This document shows, in pieces, positions 53,061 through 61,888 of a stretch of DNA of 64,000 nucleotides. Under the pieces are notes generated by a model, which saw nothing but the letters and a program-made list of their open reading frames with translations, did no database searches and was not told the origin of the DNA. How positions within the stretch are numbered: the first letter of the stretch is position 1; each line of letters starts with the position of its first letter. The DNA comes from Listeria monocytogenes (GTDB lineage Bacteria; Bacillota; Bacilli; Lactobacillales; Listeriaceae), in NCBI RefSeq assembly GCF_013282665.1, contig NZ_CP054041.1:1002501-1066500 (forward strand), in the 5' to 3' direction. Position numbers and translations under genes: made by a program.

Positions 53061-53408
53061 TTACGCTTCTAAATTTTCTCGTGGTACCCAGCCAGCATGA
53101 TTTTCTTCTGTCACGCACCAAACCCAACCATTGAGCTCGCGATTACTTTCTAATTTATCACCGGGTTGAACATTTAATTCGCGTGCAGAGTAGTCTTCTG
53201 ATACGGTTCCACTCTTTCCATCATTACTCAATTGAATAATTTGTTTCGGAATCCATCCTTCTTTTCCAGACGACTTCCCTTTGCAAAAAATCCAGCCTGG
53301 ATATTCTGTATCTTCTTCAAACACCCAAATAGACTCATTTTTATTCACAAAAAGAGGATTTGAATATTGACTAACATGTTCTTTTTTCACGATAAATGTT
53401 TGATTCAT
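53061..53408 (-). CDS. Cytosolic protein with two SH3-like domains
   Basis: 115-aa protein with no signal peptide and two bacterial SH3-like units: FVNKNESIWVFEEDTEYPGWIFC...GWIPKQ (about 20-58) and YSARELNVQPGDKLESNRELNGWVWC...GWVPREN (about 72-112). Cytoplasmic by sequence. Probably cotranscribed with the transaldolase. Partner unknown. Confidence 0.82.
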   Translation of the reverse strand: MNQTFIVKKEHVSQYSNPLFVNKNESIWVFEEDTEYPGWIFCKGKSSGKEGWIPKQIIQLSNDGKSGTVSEDYSARELNVQPGDKLESNRELNGWVWCVTEENHAGWVPRENLEA

Positions 53409-53426
53409 AGTTAGAAACCTACCTCT

Positions 53427-54071
53427 TTATTTTTTCGCCGCTTCCCAATCTGCAAGAAATTTGTCAATCCCGCTATCGGTCAGAGGATGTTTTAGCATTT
53501 GTTCGAACACTTTAAATGGCACGGTGGCAATATCAGCACCAGCTTTAGCGCATTCAATAACATGGATTGGGTGTCGCACACTTGCTGAAATAATTTCTGT
53601 TGGAATCCCGTGAATCTCGAAAATATCCGCAATGTCACGAATCAGAACCAAACCATCGTCACCTATATCGTCTAATCGTCCTAAAAATGGTGATACATAT
53701 GTCGCACCCGCTCTTGCCGCAAGTAAAGCTTGTGTGGCAGAAAATACGAGCGTTACATTGGTTTTAATACCTTCTTCCGTCAACACTTTTACAGCTGCCA
53801 AACCTTCGCCAGTCATTGGGATTTTTACAACCATATTCGGATGGATTTTTGCAATAACTCGACCTTCCGCAATCATCTCATCTGCTTCTAAACTTACTAC
53901 TTCGCCGCTAATTGGTCCGTCAACAATGGATGTGATTTCTTGAATGACCTCATTAAAATCGCGACCTTCTTTGGCAACAAGTGATGGGTTAGTGGTGACT
54001 CCAGCAATGAACCCCATTCTGTTAGCCTTTTTAATCTCTTCTACGTTCGCTGTATCGATAAAAAATCTCAT
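53427..54071 (-). CDS. tal: Transaldolase / fructose-6-phosphate aldolase family
   Basis: 214-aa class I aldolase of the small (TalC/MipB/FSA) type. Schiff-base Lys in [11 protein letters not shown] near residue 83; N-terminal [15 protein letters not shown]-terminal phosphate site [12 protein letters not shown]. It either transfers a dihydroxyacetone unit in the pentose-phosphate path or splits fructose-6-phosphate. ATG 54071 chosen with AAAGGAGG upstream. A cre-like site and TATAAT lie upstream. Confidence 0.93.
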   Translation of the reverse strand: MRFFIDTANVEEIKKANRMGFIAGVTTNPSLVAKEGRDFNEVIQEITSIVDGPISGEVVSLEADEMIAEGRVIAKIHPNMVVKIPMTGEGLAAVKVLTEEGIKTNVTLVFSATQALLAARAGATYVSPFLGRLDDIGDDGLVLIRDIADIFEIHGIPTEIISASVRHPIHVIECAKAGADIATVPFKVFEQMLKHPLTDSGIDKFLADWEAAKK

Positions 54072-54090
54072 TAAAACATCCTCCTTTTCT

Positions 54091-54121
54091 ATCAAGCGCT
54101 TTCAATTACAGAGCCATTATA
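54091..54121 (-). promoter_or_regulatory. Promoter and cre-like site of transaldolase
   Basis: Minus-strand TATAAT (54116-54121); about ten bases downstream lies TTGAAAGCGCTTGAT, matching cre at all but one position. Position at the transcription start suggests CcpA repression. Confidence 0.55.
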
Positions 54122-54163
54122 ACGCAAAAAGTTGAATAATGCTTTCGAAGTGCTTTTTCCACA

Positions 54164-54192
54164 AAAAAAAAAGAATGCCACTGAGCATTCCA
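54164..54192 (-). terminator. Terminator after the Crp/Fnr gene
   Basis: Minus-strand GAATGC...GCATTC stem followed by a run of ten T. Confidence 0.85.
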
Positions 54193-54195
54193 AAA

Positions 54196-54211
54196 AGTTT
54201 CACGTGAAACA
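54196..54211. promoter_or_regulatory. parS-like site
   Basis: AGTTTCACGTGAAACA contains the perfect 14-bp palindrome GTTTCACGTGAAAC and differs from the parS consensus at one terminal base. Lies 1.1 kb from the site at 53043. Confidence 0.72.
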
Positions 54212-54214
54212 AAT

Positions 54215-54904
54215 TTATAATCGCGTTTTGTCCATCACTAGGAGAGGTTTTGGTCTATTTCTAATTATATCCTCTTTAATTAAATGCATGACTGTGTGAG
54301 CCACATATTCGCGTGATGTATTGGTGTATCTTGCAAGTACTTCTTGCGTAATTTCTCTTGGTAGCAATATCCCGTTATCAGAAAACGTTCCTAAAGTTTG
54401 AGCACATTTGAGAATGGCTTTGCGGATTCGTTCTTCCTTTTTTAAGAAGCTTAGTTTTGCAAACGTATGGGCTTCGCGTAATTCTTCTGCCATCACTTTA
54501 ATCATAAAAAAGTTATTCTCATCTTCTTTGTCGAAAATAGAGAACAAGAAATTGCTATCTACTTCCATAACTTCTCCGTGACCTAAGCTTTGCATCGAAA
54601 CATGTGGACTCCATTCATCATAAAAAAGATGATATAGTCCAAAACTATCTCCTTTTTGCAAGAAACGAACAATGCATTCTTTACAGCTATCTTCTTCCAT
54701 TTCTGCATCTTTCTCTACAATCATCCCGTATATGCCGCTTAGAACAAAATATACTTTTGTTCCAGCCGGACTTAAACTTTCTAGAACCTCACCCTTCTTG
54801 GTGCTGATAACCGAGCAGTAGTCTTTGTAATTCGGATGTTCAAAGCACAACTCCATTAATTTGCTAACCGTTAGATTGGATTCAAGCTCTTTTAAGAATA
54901 GCAT
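54215..54904 (-). CDS. Crp/Fnr family regulator (PrfA-like)
   Basis: 229-aa regulator: cyclic-nucleotide-binding-like beta barrel in the N-terminal half (GTKVYFVLSGIYGMIVE; GDSFGLYHLFYDE), linker helix, and C-terminal HTH (PREITQEVLARYTNTSREYVAHTVMHLIKE). Listeria has many PrfA-type paralogs. It is divergent from the ABC exporter and may control it; that is inference. Confidence 0.9.
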   Translation of the reverse strand: MLFLKELESNLTVSKLMELCFEHPNYKDYCSVISTKKGEVLESLSPAGTKVYFVLSGIYGMIVEKDAEMEEDSCKECIVRFLQKGDSFGLYHLFYDEWSPHVSMQSLGHGEVMEVDSNFLFSIFDKEDENNFFMIKVMAEELREAHTFAKLSFLKKEERIRKAILKCAQTLGTFSDNGILLPREITQEVLARYTNTSREYVAHTVMHLIKEDIIRNRPKPLLVMDKTRL

Positions 54905-55234
54905 ATTCTCTCCTTTGCTATATTATATTGAAAAAACTCATCGTAATTATATCATAAAGGCCCTACCCTAAATCCCATTCCTAGCCAATGTTAAAAACCC
55001 GAAAACGCAATTAAAGATAACTATATTACAACTATTTATATAATACTTAATTTTTTTATCATTTCAATTTGCCGTTTTGACATAAATTCGAACTTTTTGT
55101 TACTTTTGCTAAATATTCCAAATCCCGATATTAATTCCATAATTACCACTTTAGACTGGTTTATTTTTAGGTAAATTGATTATACTTAAAAAGTAAGTAA
55201 TTTATGGATAGGTAACTCAGGAAGGGTGAAATGA
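54905..55234. other. Divergent AT-rich regulatory region
   Basis: About 330 bp without a gene between the Crp/Fnr and ABC genes. A plus-strand TATACT (55181-55186) is a possible -10 for the exporter, with a poor -35, suggesting activator dependence. No PrfA-box-like TTAACANNTGTTAA was seen. Confidence 0.45.
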
Positions 55235-56962
55235 ATGAATCAGAAAAAATATAGTTGGCGAAAATTTTTCCAGTTACTTATTAGCGCAAAACCTGCGAAT
55301 TGGATAATTTTCTGTGCTTTATTCGCCAGTGTAATAACTACTATCGCTGGCCTTGTTGTGCCGCTTTTTACAAAAAACTTAATTGATGGCTTTTCGATAG
55401 CCTCACTTGATGTAAAAATGGTCGCTTTAATTGTGTTGGCATTTATTTTGCAAGCAATAACGAATGGTTTCTCGATTTTCCTACTTAACTACATGGGGCA
55501 AAAAGTCGTAGCAACGATTCGTGAACGCTTATGGAAAAAAATTGTGCATTTGCCTGTGTCTTACTTTGATAATACCAAGACTGGCGAAATGGTAAGTCGC
55601 ATGGTAAATGATACGGTCGTGGTTAAGGAGCTAATTGCTGATCATTTCCCACAATTTGTAACGGGGATAATTTCGGTTGTCGGCGCGATTATTATTTTGT
55701 TCTTCATGGACTGGAAAATGACGCTCATCATTTTAGTGGCCGTTCCAATTACAGCGCTAGTTGTTGCACCACTTGGCCAGAAAATGTTTAAAATCTCTAA
55801 AGGGCTTCAAAACGAAACGGCTGATTTCACTGGTTCCATTAGCCAAACCCTGTCAGAAGCTAGACTCGTTAAGGCATCGAATGCGGAAACACTGGAAACG
55901 GAAGCTGGTCATCAAGGAATCAATCGTCTATTTGGTTTTGGAATTCGTGAGGCGAAAGTTGTCGCTGTGCTTGGACCGCTAATTTTCTTTGTTGTCATGG
56001 GTGTTATCGTTGGTATCATTGGTTACGGTGGAATTCGTGTTTCAGCGGGAACGATGACTACAGGTACCCTCATCGCCTTTTTACTCTATCTGTTCCAAAT
56101 CATTGTTCCTGTCACTTCTTTCGCAACATTCTTCGCCCAACTTCAAAAAGCAAAAGGTGCAACAGAGAGAATTGCGGATATTCTAAATGAAACAGAGGAA
56201 GATTTCGACGCTGGTAAAAAAGTAGATGTGAGCGGAAAAACCATTCGCGCATCTGATATTTCTTTCTCCTATAATGAAGGTGAGCCTATTCTAAAACATG
56301 TTTCTTTTGATACGAAACCTGGAGAAGTTATTGCATTCGCCGGCCCAAGTGGCGGAGGAAAATCAACCTTATTTGCGATTTTAGAACGTTTCTATCAACC
56401 GGATACAGGAGAAATTTTAGTAGGAGACATTCCCCTTTCCGAGATTTCAATTAACTCATGGCGTACCCAAATTGGTTACGTTTCTCAAGAAAGTGCGATG
56501 CTTTCTGGTACAATTCGCGATAACCTTTGTTACGGGTTGGATCGAGAAATTACGGAAGATGAGTTATGGAATGTAGCCAAACTAGCTTATGCTGACGGCT
56601 TTATTTCCGAGCTTCCTGACAAAATGGCCACCGAAGTCGGCGAACGTGGCGTGAAGCTCTCAGGAGGTCAAAGACAGCGGATTGCCATTGCCCGAGCCTT
56701 CTTACGTAATCCTAACATTCTCATGTTAGACGAGGCGACAGCTAGTTTAGATAGCCAGTCCGAACAAATCGTTCAACAAGCTTTGGCAAACTTAATGGAA
56801 GGTCGTACTACTTTTGTTATCGCCCACCGCCTTTCCACTATCGTAAGCGCCGACCAAATCCTCTTTATCGAACATGGGGAAATAACTGGCCGCGGCACGC
56901 ATAGTGAATTAGTTGCTTCTCATCCACTTTACGCTTCCTTTGCAGAACAACAGCTAAAATAA
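55235..56962 (+). CDS. ABC multidrug exporter, BmrA/LmrA type
   Basis: 575-aa homodimeric half exporter: membrane domain about 1-320, ABC domain with Walker A GPSGGGKSTLF, signature LSGGQRQRIAIAR, Walker B ILMLDEATASLD and switch His in IAHRLST. All catalytic residues are intact, fitting a homodimer. GGAAGGG lies before the ATG. Substrate unknown. Confidence 0.93.
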   Translation: MNQKKYSWRKFFQLLISAKPANWIIFCALFASVITTIAGLVVPLFTKNLIDGFSIASLDVKMVALIVLAFILQAITNGFSIFLLNYMGQKVVATIRERLWKKIVHLPVSYFDNTKTGEMVSRMVNDTVVVKELIADHFPQFVTGIISVVGAIIILFFMDWKMTLIILVAVPITALVVAPLGQKMFKISKGLQNETADFTGSISQTLSEARLVKASNAETLETEAGHQGINRLFGFGIREAKVVAVLGPLIFFVVMGVIVGIIGYGGIRVSAGTMTTGTLIAFLLYLFQIIVPVTSFATFFAQLQKAKGATERIADILNETEEDFDAGKKVDVSGKTIRASDISFSYNEGEPILKHVSFDTKPGEVIAFAGPSGGGKSTLFAILERFYQPDTGEILVGDIPLSEISINSWRTQIGYVSQESAMLSGTIRDNLCYGLDREITEDELWNVAKLAYADGFISELPDKMATEVGERGVKLSGGQRQRIAIARAFLRNPNILMLDEATASLDSQSEQIVQQALANLMEGRTTFVIAHRLSTIVSADQILFIEHGEITGRGTHSELVASHPLYASFAEQQLK

Positions 56963-56963
56963 C

Positions 56964-56979
56964 TATTTCCCGGGAAATA
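56964..56979. other. Perfect 16-bp palindrome
   Basis: TATTTCCCGGGAAATA begins 2 bp after the exporter stop, directly before the terminator. No known match. Confidence 0.5.
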
Positions 56980-57018
56980 AAAAAGCGACGATGCGCAAAT
57001 GCACCGTCGCTTTTTCTA
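56980..57018. terminator. Bidirectional terminator between ABC exporter and TfoX_C genes
   Basis: GC-rich stem AAAAAGCGACG/CGTCGCTTTTT with A and T runs on both sides. Confidence 0.93.
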
Positions 57019-57267
57019 TAAGGATTGATGAAACTTTTTGAGTTCAGTTTTCTTTGCTTCGTCTAAATCGTGCCACCTGATACCTTGTACGGCTCCTTCA
57101 AGTGCACATAGTTCACTCAGACAAACACTAGAATCATTTTCCCAAATGCGTAAAAAGGCTTCTTTGCTTCCAACATCTTTTAGCTCGCCGGGAGTTTTTA
57201 TTCCCGCTTTGATTAAGTCCTGCTCTAGTACTTTGCCAATGTTTGGTAATTCGCTAAGATTTGCCAT
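57016..57267 (-). CDS. TfoX C-terminal-domain family protein
   Basis: 83-aa helical protein: LSELPNIGKVLEQDLIKAGIKTPGELKDVGSKEA is the TfoX_C helix-hairpin-like region, followed by ALEGAVQGIRWHDLDEAKK. Stand-alone TfoX_C proteins are common in Firmicutes; function unknown. Between serS and a terminator. Confidence 0.87.
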   Translation of the reverse strand: MANLSELPNIGKVLEQDLIKAGIKTPGELKDVGSKEAFLRIWENDSSVCLSELCALEGAVQGIRWHDLDEAKKTELKKFHQSL

Positions 57268-57286
57268 TACAGCTCCTTCTTCCGCA

Positions 57287-58570
57287 TTATTTTGGTAATT
57301 CTATTTTCTCAATACCACCCATGTAACCTTGTAGTACTTTCGGAATGCGTACAGAACCATCTGCATCTTGGTAATTTTCTAAAATGGCAGCCACTGTACG
57401 TCCAAGCGCTAAGCCAGAACCATTAAGTGTATGCACGTACTCTGGTTTGCTTCCTGGTTCACGACGGAAACGGATGTTAGCGCGTCTTGCTTGGAAGCTT
57501 TCAAAATTACTGCAAGAAGAAATCTCACGGTAAGAATTGTAGCTTGGAATCCAAACTTCTAAGTCATATTTTTTAGCAGCAGTGAAGCCTAAGTCAGCAG
57601 TACACATGCTTAGTACGCGATATGGTAATTCTAGGCGACGCAATACTTCTTCTGCGTTTCCAGTTAATTTTTCAAGCGCCTCGTAAGAATCTTCTGGTTT
57701 AACAAATTGAACTAATTCCACTTTGTTAAATTGATGTTGGCGAATTAAGCCACGCGTATCACGACCAGCAGATCCCGCTTCAGAACGGAAACATGCGCTA
57801 AATGCTGTATATTTTCTTGGTAAATCTTCTGCTTTTAAAATGTCTTCGCGGTGGTAGTTTGTTACTGGTACTTCCGCTGTTGGAATAAGGAAATAATCTT
57901 CTGCTTCAATTAAGAAAGCATCTTCTTCAAATTTCGGCAATTGACCAGTTCCAGTCATGCTCGCACGGTTCACCATGTACGGTGGCAACATTTCTTCATA
58001 GCCATGTTCATTCGAATGCAAGTCCATCATGAAGTTAATTAGCGCCCGTTCCAGTCTTGCACCTAATTTTTTATAAAATACAAAACGGCTACCAGTTACT
58101 TTCGCAGCATTTTCAAAATCAAGAATATCAAGGTCAGTTCCTAAGTCCCAGTGAGCTTTTGGTTCAAAATCAAATTCGCGAACTTCGCCCCACTTACGGA
58201 TTTCCACGTTATCGTCTTCCGATTCGCCAACTGGAGTAGACTCATGTGGAATATTTGGAATCGACATTAAAATCATATCTAATTTTTCATCGATTTCTCG
58301 TAATTCGATATCTAATGTTTTAATTCGGTCTCCAACGACACGCATTTCTTCAATCTTAGCGTCCGCATCTTGTTTTTCGCGTTTTAATTTAGCGATTTCT
58401 TGAGACACTTCATTACGCTGACTTTTTAGCGCTTCTGTCTCCACAATCAGTGTACGGCGGCGTTTATCTAACTCGCCAAATTTCTCGAATTCACCAAGGT
58501 CTTCCCCGCGATTTTGTAATTTCTGCTTTACTTCATCAAAATTATTACGTAACAATTTAACATCTAACAT
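57287..58570 (-). CDS. serS: Seryl-tRNA synthetase
   Basis: 427-aa class II synthetase charging tRNA-Ser. N-terminal coiled-coil arm (about 30-100, charged heptads), motif 2 region with [21 protein letters not shown], and motif 3 [23 protein letters not shown] 58570 with AAGGAGG upstream is the start; the longer open frame to 58753 is the T-box leader. Controlled by that T-box. Confidence 0.97.
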   Translation of the reverse strand: MLDVKLLRNNFDEVKQKLQNRGEDLGEFEKFGELDKRRRTLIVETEALKSQRNEVSQEIAKLKREKQDADAKIEEMRVVGDRIKTLDIELREIDEKLDMILMSIPNIPHESTPVGESEDDNVEIRKWGEVREFDFEPKAHWDLGTDLDILDFENAAKVTGSRFVFYKKLGARLERALINFMMDLHSNEHGYEEMLPPYMVNRASMTGTGQLPKFEEDAFLIEAEDYFLIPTAEVPVTNYHREDILKAEDLPRKYTAFSACFRSEAGSAGRDTRGLIRQHQFNKVELVQFVKPEDSYEALEKLTGNAEEVLRRLELPYRVLSMCTADLGFTAAKKYDLEVWIPSYNSYREISSCSNFESFQARRANIRFRREPGSKPEYVHTLNGSGLALGRTVAAILENYQDADGSVRIPKVLQGYMGGIEKIELPK

Positions 58571-58599
58571 GCTAACTCCTCCTTTATTTTTTTCCATAT

Positions 58600-58860
58600 A
58601 AAAACTCCCGTACTTTCCCGAATTAACAGGAAAGGGACGAGAGTTAACCGCGTTGCCACCCTTATTGGGATCTAAAAAATCCCCAGCTTCATTTAGGTTT
58701 AACGGACCCAGCCGGAATGATTTACTCGCAAATTTTTGCTTTCCACCACTCACTCCAAGATGGATTCATAAGGAAACTTCACCAGTTCACACCAACCACT
58801 GGCTCTCTTTAGAAACTCTACCTTATTACTACTTCTTGTCTTCGCTTTTCGTATTAATTT
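58600..58860 (-). ncRNA. T-box riboswitch of serS
   Basis: Leader of about 260 nt with the T-box core AGGGTGGCAACGCGG (complement of 58648-58662), followed by a GC-rich terminator hairpin (58600-58644) that pairs ACTCTCGTCCCTTTCC with GGGAAAGTACGGGAGT. The upstream stem I has GAATCCATC, offering TCC (Ser) as candidate specifier codon. Uncharged tRNA-Ser would allow read-through. Confidence 0.93.
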
Positions 58861-58866
58861 AAAGTT

Positions 58867-58895
58867 ATTCTATCGCATATCTGCTTAAATTACAA
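58867..58895 (-). promoter_or_regulatory. serS promoter
   Basis: Minus-strand TTGTAA (58890-58895) and TAGAAT (58867-58872) with a 17-bp spacer, just upstream of the T-box leader. Confidence 0.7.
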
Positions 58896-58903
58896 GCAAA
58901 TCT

Positions 58904-59323
58904 TTAACCAATTAAATCGAGCGTGTCTGGACCGTCATCATCAGAATTCAGTATTCTAATTTGTTCCGGAACAATTTTTATAACCACAAAGGATGGTGAA
59001 TCTTCGCCTCGAAACCATTCTTTAGAAATATTTTCCCAAATGCGTTCTTTGATCGATTCATCTTCTTCAAGAGATGCCAAACCATTAATTTCTAAAAACG
59101 CAGAACCAGGGCTTTCGTAACCAATTAAAACAGATACGTGTGGGTTTCTGCGGACTTCTTCTGTCTTCGGCAATTCTTTCCCAGATGGTGTGTAAAGCGT
59201 TAAGCCATCATGCAGAAACGTCATATACCTAGCGTGCGGATAATCTCCTTGCACGGACGTTAATACACCTACTTGATGTTGCTCCAAAATGGCAAGAATT
59301 TTATCTTCTAGTTCATTTTTCAT
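58904..59323 (-). CDS. Pyridoxamine 5'-phosphate oxidase-like (general stress protein 26 type)
   Basis: 139-aa split-barrel flavin-binding protein: HQVGVLTSVQGDYPHARYMTFLHDGLTLYTPSGKE, VSVLIGYESPGSAFLEINGLAS and KEWFRGEDSPSFVVIKIVPEQIRIL. Resembles B. subtilis YdaG/GSP26. From memory, the Listeria homolog is a SigB-dependent stress gene; I found no convincing SigB promoter here. ATG 59323 has AAGGAAGG upstream. Confidence 0.85.
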   Translation of the reverse strand: MKNELEDKILAILEQHQVGVLTSVQGDYPHARYMTFLHDGLTLYTPSGKELPKTEEVRRNPHVSVLIGYESPGSAFLEINGLASLEEDESIKERIWENISKEWFRGEDSPSFVVIKIVPEQIRILNSDDDGPDTLDLIG

Positions 59324-59390
59324 CTCAAACACCTTCCTTTGGTTATTTAGTGTACCTTTCCACTCGGCTCCCTGCTTCAAACATTCGGGC

Positions 59391-59419
59391 TTGTTATCTC
59401 TCTAGCTATTTGCTATAAA
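59391..59419 (+). promoter_or_regulatory. pabA promoter
   Basis: TTGTTA (59391-59396) and TATAAA (59414-59419) with a 17-bp spacer. Confidence 0.6.
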
Positions 59420-59452
59420 AGAGTATAACCGTTTTAACTAGGGGGATTTAAA

Positions 59453-60025
59453 GTGATTTTAATCATCGATCATAATGATTCGTTTACATATAATTTATAC
59501 CAATATTTTTTAGAGCTTCAAGAGGAGGTGCAGGTTGTTTCTGCCACCACTTTTTCACTTGAAGCCTTTCAACAAATCGCTCCTGAAATGGTAGTTTTAT
59601 CACCAGGACCAGGTTCCCCGGAAGACTTTCCTATAAGTTTAGCTCTACTAGATAAAATCCAAGTTCCTATTCTCGGCATTTGCCTCGGTCATCAAATGAT
59701 CGGTCATTTTTTCGGGGCAAAAGTGGTTCCGGCAGACGTCCCGGTTCACGGAAAAACAAGTATCATTTCGCATAATGGGGAAGGTTTATTTGCAGAACTT
59801 ACACCAAAGTTCCAAGTGACACGCTACCATTCCTTAGTTATCGATCCTGCCACAGTTCCCGCTCATTTAAAAGTAACCGCACTGACAGAAGACGGCGTGA
59901 TAATGGGACTAGCTCACGTATCAAAACCGATTCAAAGCGTCCAATTCCACCCAGAAGCAATCCTATCCGAAAACGGACATGCCATACTTGAAAACTTTGT
60001 ACGATTAGGGAGAAATGTTAAATGA
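59453..60025 (+). CDS. pabA: Aminodeoxychorismate synthase glutaminase component (PabA)
   Basis: 190-aa class I glutamine amidotransferase supplying ammonia for p-aminobenzoate (folate pathway). Catalytic Cys in GICLGHQMIG near residue 79; His-Glu in FHPEAILSENG. GTG start with AGGGGG seven bases upstream. It overlaps pabBC by 4 bp. TrpG activity cannot be excluded by sequence, but the fusion partner points to folate. Confidence 0.94.
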   Translation: MILIIDHNDSFTYNLYQYFLELQEEVQVVSATTFSLEAFQQIAPEMVVLSPGPGSPEDFPISLALLDKIQVPILGICLGHQMIGHFFGAKVVPADVPVHGKTSIISHNGEGLFAELTPKFQVTRYHSLVIDPATVPAHLKVTALTEDGVIMGLAHVSKPIQSVQFHPEAILSENGHAILENFVRLGRNVK

Positions 60026-61728
60026 GCTTATTACGATTTGATTTTGAAGGTGACACAAAGATTTTTGAAAATCCACTGTATGAACTGGTTGCACATGATT
60101 TAGCAGAAGTTCTTCCTATAATGAAAGCAGCCGAAGAAGCCCAAAAATCCGGAAAATACGTCGCTGGTTTTGTCAGTTATGAGGCTGCTCCTGCTTTTCG
60201 AAGTAATTTGAAAACCCAAAAACCCGATGCGCGTATGCCGCTCGTCTGGTTTGGTGTATATGACGGCTTTACCGACACAACTACCAAATGCCCTGACTCC
60301 GCGCCACTTTCTTTTAAAATGGATACAAGTTTTCCTGAGTACGCCGAGAAAATCGACCAAATCAAAGCTGAAATCGCTGCTGGAAATACCTACCAAATTA
60401 ACTACACTGTGCGACTTCAAAGTGATGTTCCAAATAACTTTTCTTCTCAAGCGACTTATAAAACGTTACAGCAAATCGGGAAGGCAAATTATACTGCACT
60501 ACTTTCAACAAATGATTTTGAAATTATTTCCGCCTCACCCGAACTATTTTTTAAATGGAAGGAAAACCTCTTAACGACACGCCCAATGAAAGGCACTATT
60601 CGCCGCGGAAGTACCGAGCAATCGGACTTAGAAGCACATGATTGGTTAAAAAATGATCCTAAAAACCGTGCAGAAAATGTAATGATTGTCGATTTACTTC
60701 GAAATGATCTTGGGATGATCGCTGTTCCCGGGAGTGTTAAAGTTCCTAAGTTAATGACGCTAGAACCTTACCCAACTGTCTGGCAAATGACTTCAACCGT
60801 AACAGCAGAAACACCTCCAGAAACCGACTTAACAACTATTTTTAAAGCACTCTTCCCTTGCGGCTCAATAACTGGCGCACCTAAAGCACGAACAATGGAA
60901 ATTATTTCAGCGTTAGAAGATTCTCCTCGTGGGGTTTACTGCGGAGCGATTGGCTATTTCGAGCCTGATGGAAATGCGATTTTTAGTGTTCCGATTCGTA
61001 CTATCGCCATCGCTGAGAACAAGGCAATTTATGGCGTTGGCGGAGGTATCGTCTGGGATTCTGATGCCACTAGCGAATTTTCCGAAATCCATGCAAAATC
61101 AGCTATCTTAGAAAAAGCAACGGAATTTTCTTTGATTGAATCGTTGCGCCTTGAAAATGGTGAACTCTTCCGAACCGACTTTCATTTAAAACGCCTTCAA
61201 ACAAGCGCAGATTTTTTCGGAGTTCCTTTTAATAGAGAAGAAATAGAAAAATTGTGGACTGAAACCGCGCAAAAAAATACGACTGGCACATACAAAGTGC
61301 GCTTTTTATTACATCCTGATGGTGCAACTGATTTGGAACTAACAGAAATTGATGCAAAAAACAAGCGAATAACGGCGCAACTCGCCGATAATCCTGTACC
61401 TTCAAACGATTTATTTCTCTACCATAAAACAACTCATCGGAAGGTCTATGAAGACTTAAAAAATCCTCAAACCGCTGAAACGCTACTTTGGAATGAACAT
61501 GGCGAACTGACAGAATTCATTACCGGGAATGTAGTTTTAACTATAAATGGCTGCTTTTTCACTCCTCCAGTTGCTTCAGGTCTTCTCCCAGGAACGATGA
61601 GAGCCGAACTACTAGCCCAAAATAAGGTTTCTGAAAAAGTACTATCAAAAAAAGACCTTTTTGAAGCAGACTTTGTGTGGTTAATTAATAGCGTAAGAGG
61701 ATTTGTAGAAGTAGAAATCGAACAATAA
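60022..61728 (+). CDS. pabBC: Bifunctional aminodeoxychorismate synthase I / 4-amino-4-deoxychorismate lyase (PabB-PabC)
   Basis: 568-aa fusion. The PabB part (about 1-370) converts chorismate to aminodeoxychorismate: PMKGTIRRG, NRAENVMIVDLLRNDLG, FPCGSITGAPKARTME and IRTIAI. The PabC part (about 375-568) is a PLP lyase releasing p-aminobenzoate, with ITGNVVL near its end and Lys in KTTHRKVYEDL. One protein thus makes two steps. Coupled to pabA. Confidence 0.94.
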   Translation: MSLLRFDFEGDTKIFENPLYELVAHDLAEVLPIMKAAEEAQKSGKYVAGFVSYEAAPAFRSNLKTQKPDARMPLVWFGVYDGFTDTTTKCPDSAPLSFKMDTSFPEYAEKIDQIKAEIAAGNTYQINYTVRLQSDVPNNFSSQATYKTLQQIGKANYTALLSTNDFEIISASPELFFKWKENLLTTRPMKGTIRRGSTEQSDLEAHDWLKNDPKNRAENVMIVDLLRNDLGMIAVPGSVKVPKLMTLEPYPTVWQMTSTVTAETPPETDLTTIFKALFPCGSITGAPKARTMEIISALEDSPRGVYCGAIGYFEPDGNAIFSVPIRTIAIAENKAIYGVGGGIVWDSDATSEFSEIHAKSAILEKATEFSLIESLRLENGELFRTDFHLKRLQTSADFFGVPFNREEIEKLWTETAQKNTTGTYKVRFLLHPDGATDLELTEIDAKNKRITAQLADNPVPSNDLFLYHKTTHRKVYEDLKNPQTAETLLWNEHGELTEFITGNVVLTINGCFFTPPVASGLLPGTMRAELLAQNKVSEKVLSKKDLFEADFVWLINSVRGFVEVEIEQ

Positions 61729-61737
61729 AATGACAGG

Positions 61738-61843
61738 TATTTCACAATTTAAAATGAATTTCATTGCTAATTTCGCCATATTTTCGCCATATTTACAATT
61801 TGTGAAAATATTACTTGCAAATTTTCACAATCTATATTAGAAT
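61738..61843 (+). promoter_or_regulatory. Promoter of the heterodimeric ABC exporter, with Rex-like heptamers
   Basis: TTGCAA (61815-61820) and TAGAAT (61838-61843) have a 17-bp spacer. Around them lie TTTCACAA (about 61740), TTGTGAA (61799-61805) and TTTTCACAA inside the spacer, resembling Rex operator halves. A tandem TTTTCGCCATA repeat also occurs (about 61770-61794). Confidence 0.55.
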
Positions 61844-61888
61844 ATGTGTTCGTACGTTTTTATTTCCGTTTTCCAAGGGAGGAAAATC

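Noticed and set aside
54905-55234. PrfA box near the Crp/Fnr and ABC exporter genes
   Set aside because: No TTAACANNTGTTAA-like palindrome was found in the interval.
58571-58753. N-terminal extension of serS
   Set aside because: The frame is open, but it lies in the T-box leader and terminator; the ATG at 58570 has the ribosome site and the family N terminus.
59324-59400. SigB promoter for the stress-protein-like gene
   Set aside because: A GTTT is present, but the following GGAA-rich segment does not make a convincing GGGTAT-type -10 at the right distance.
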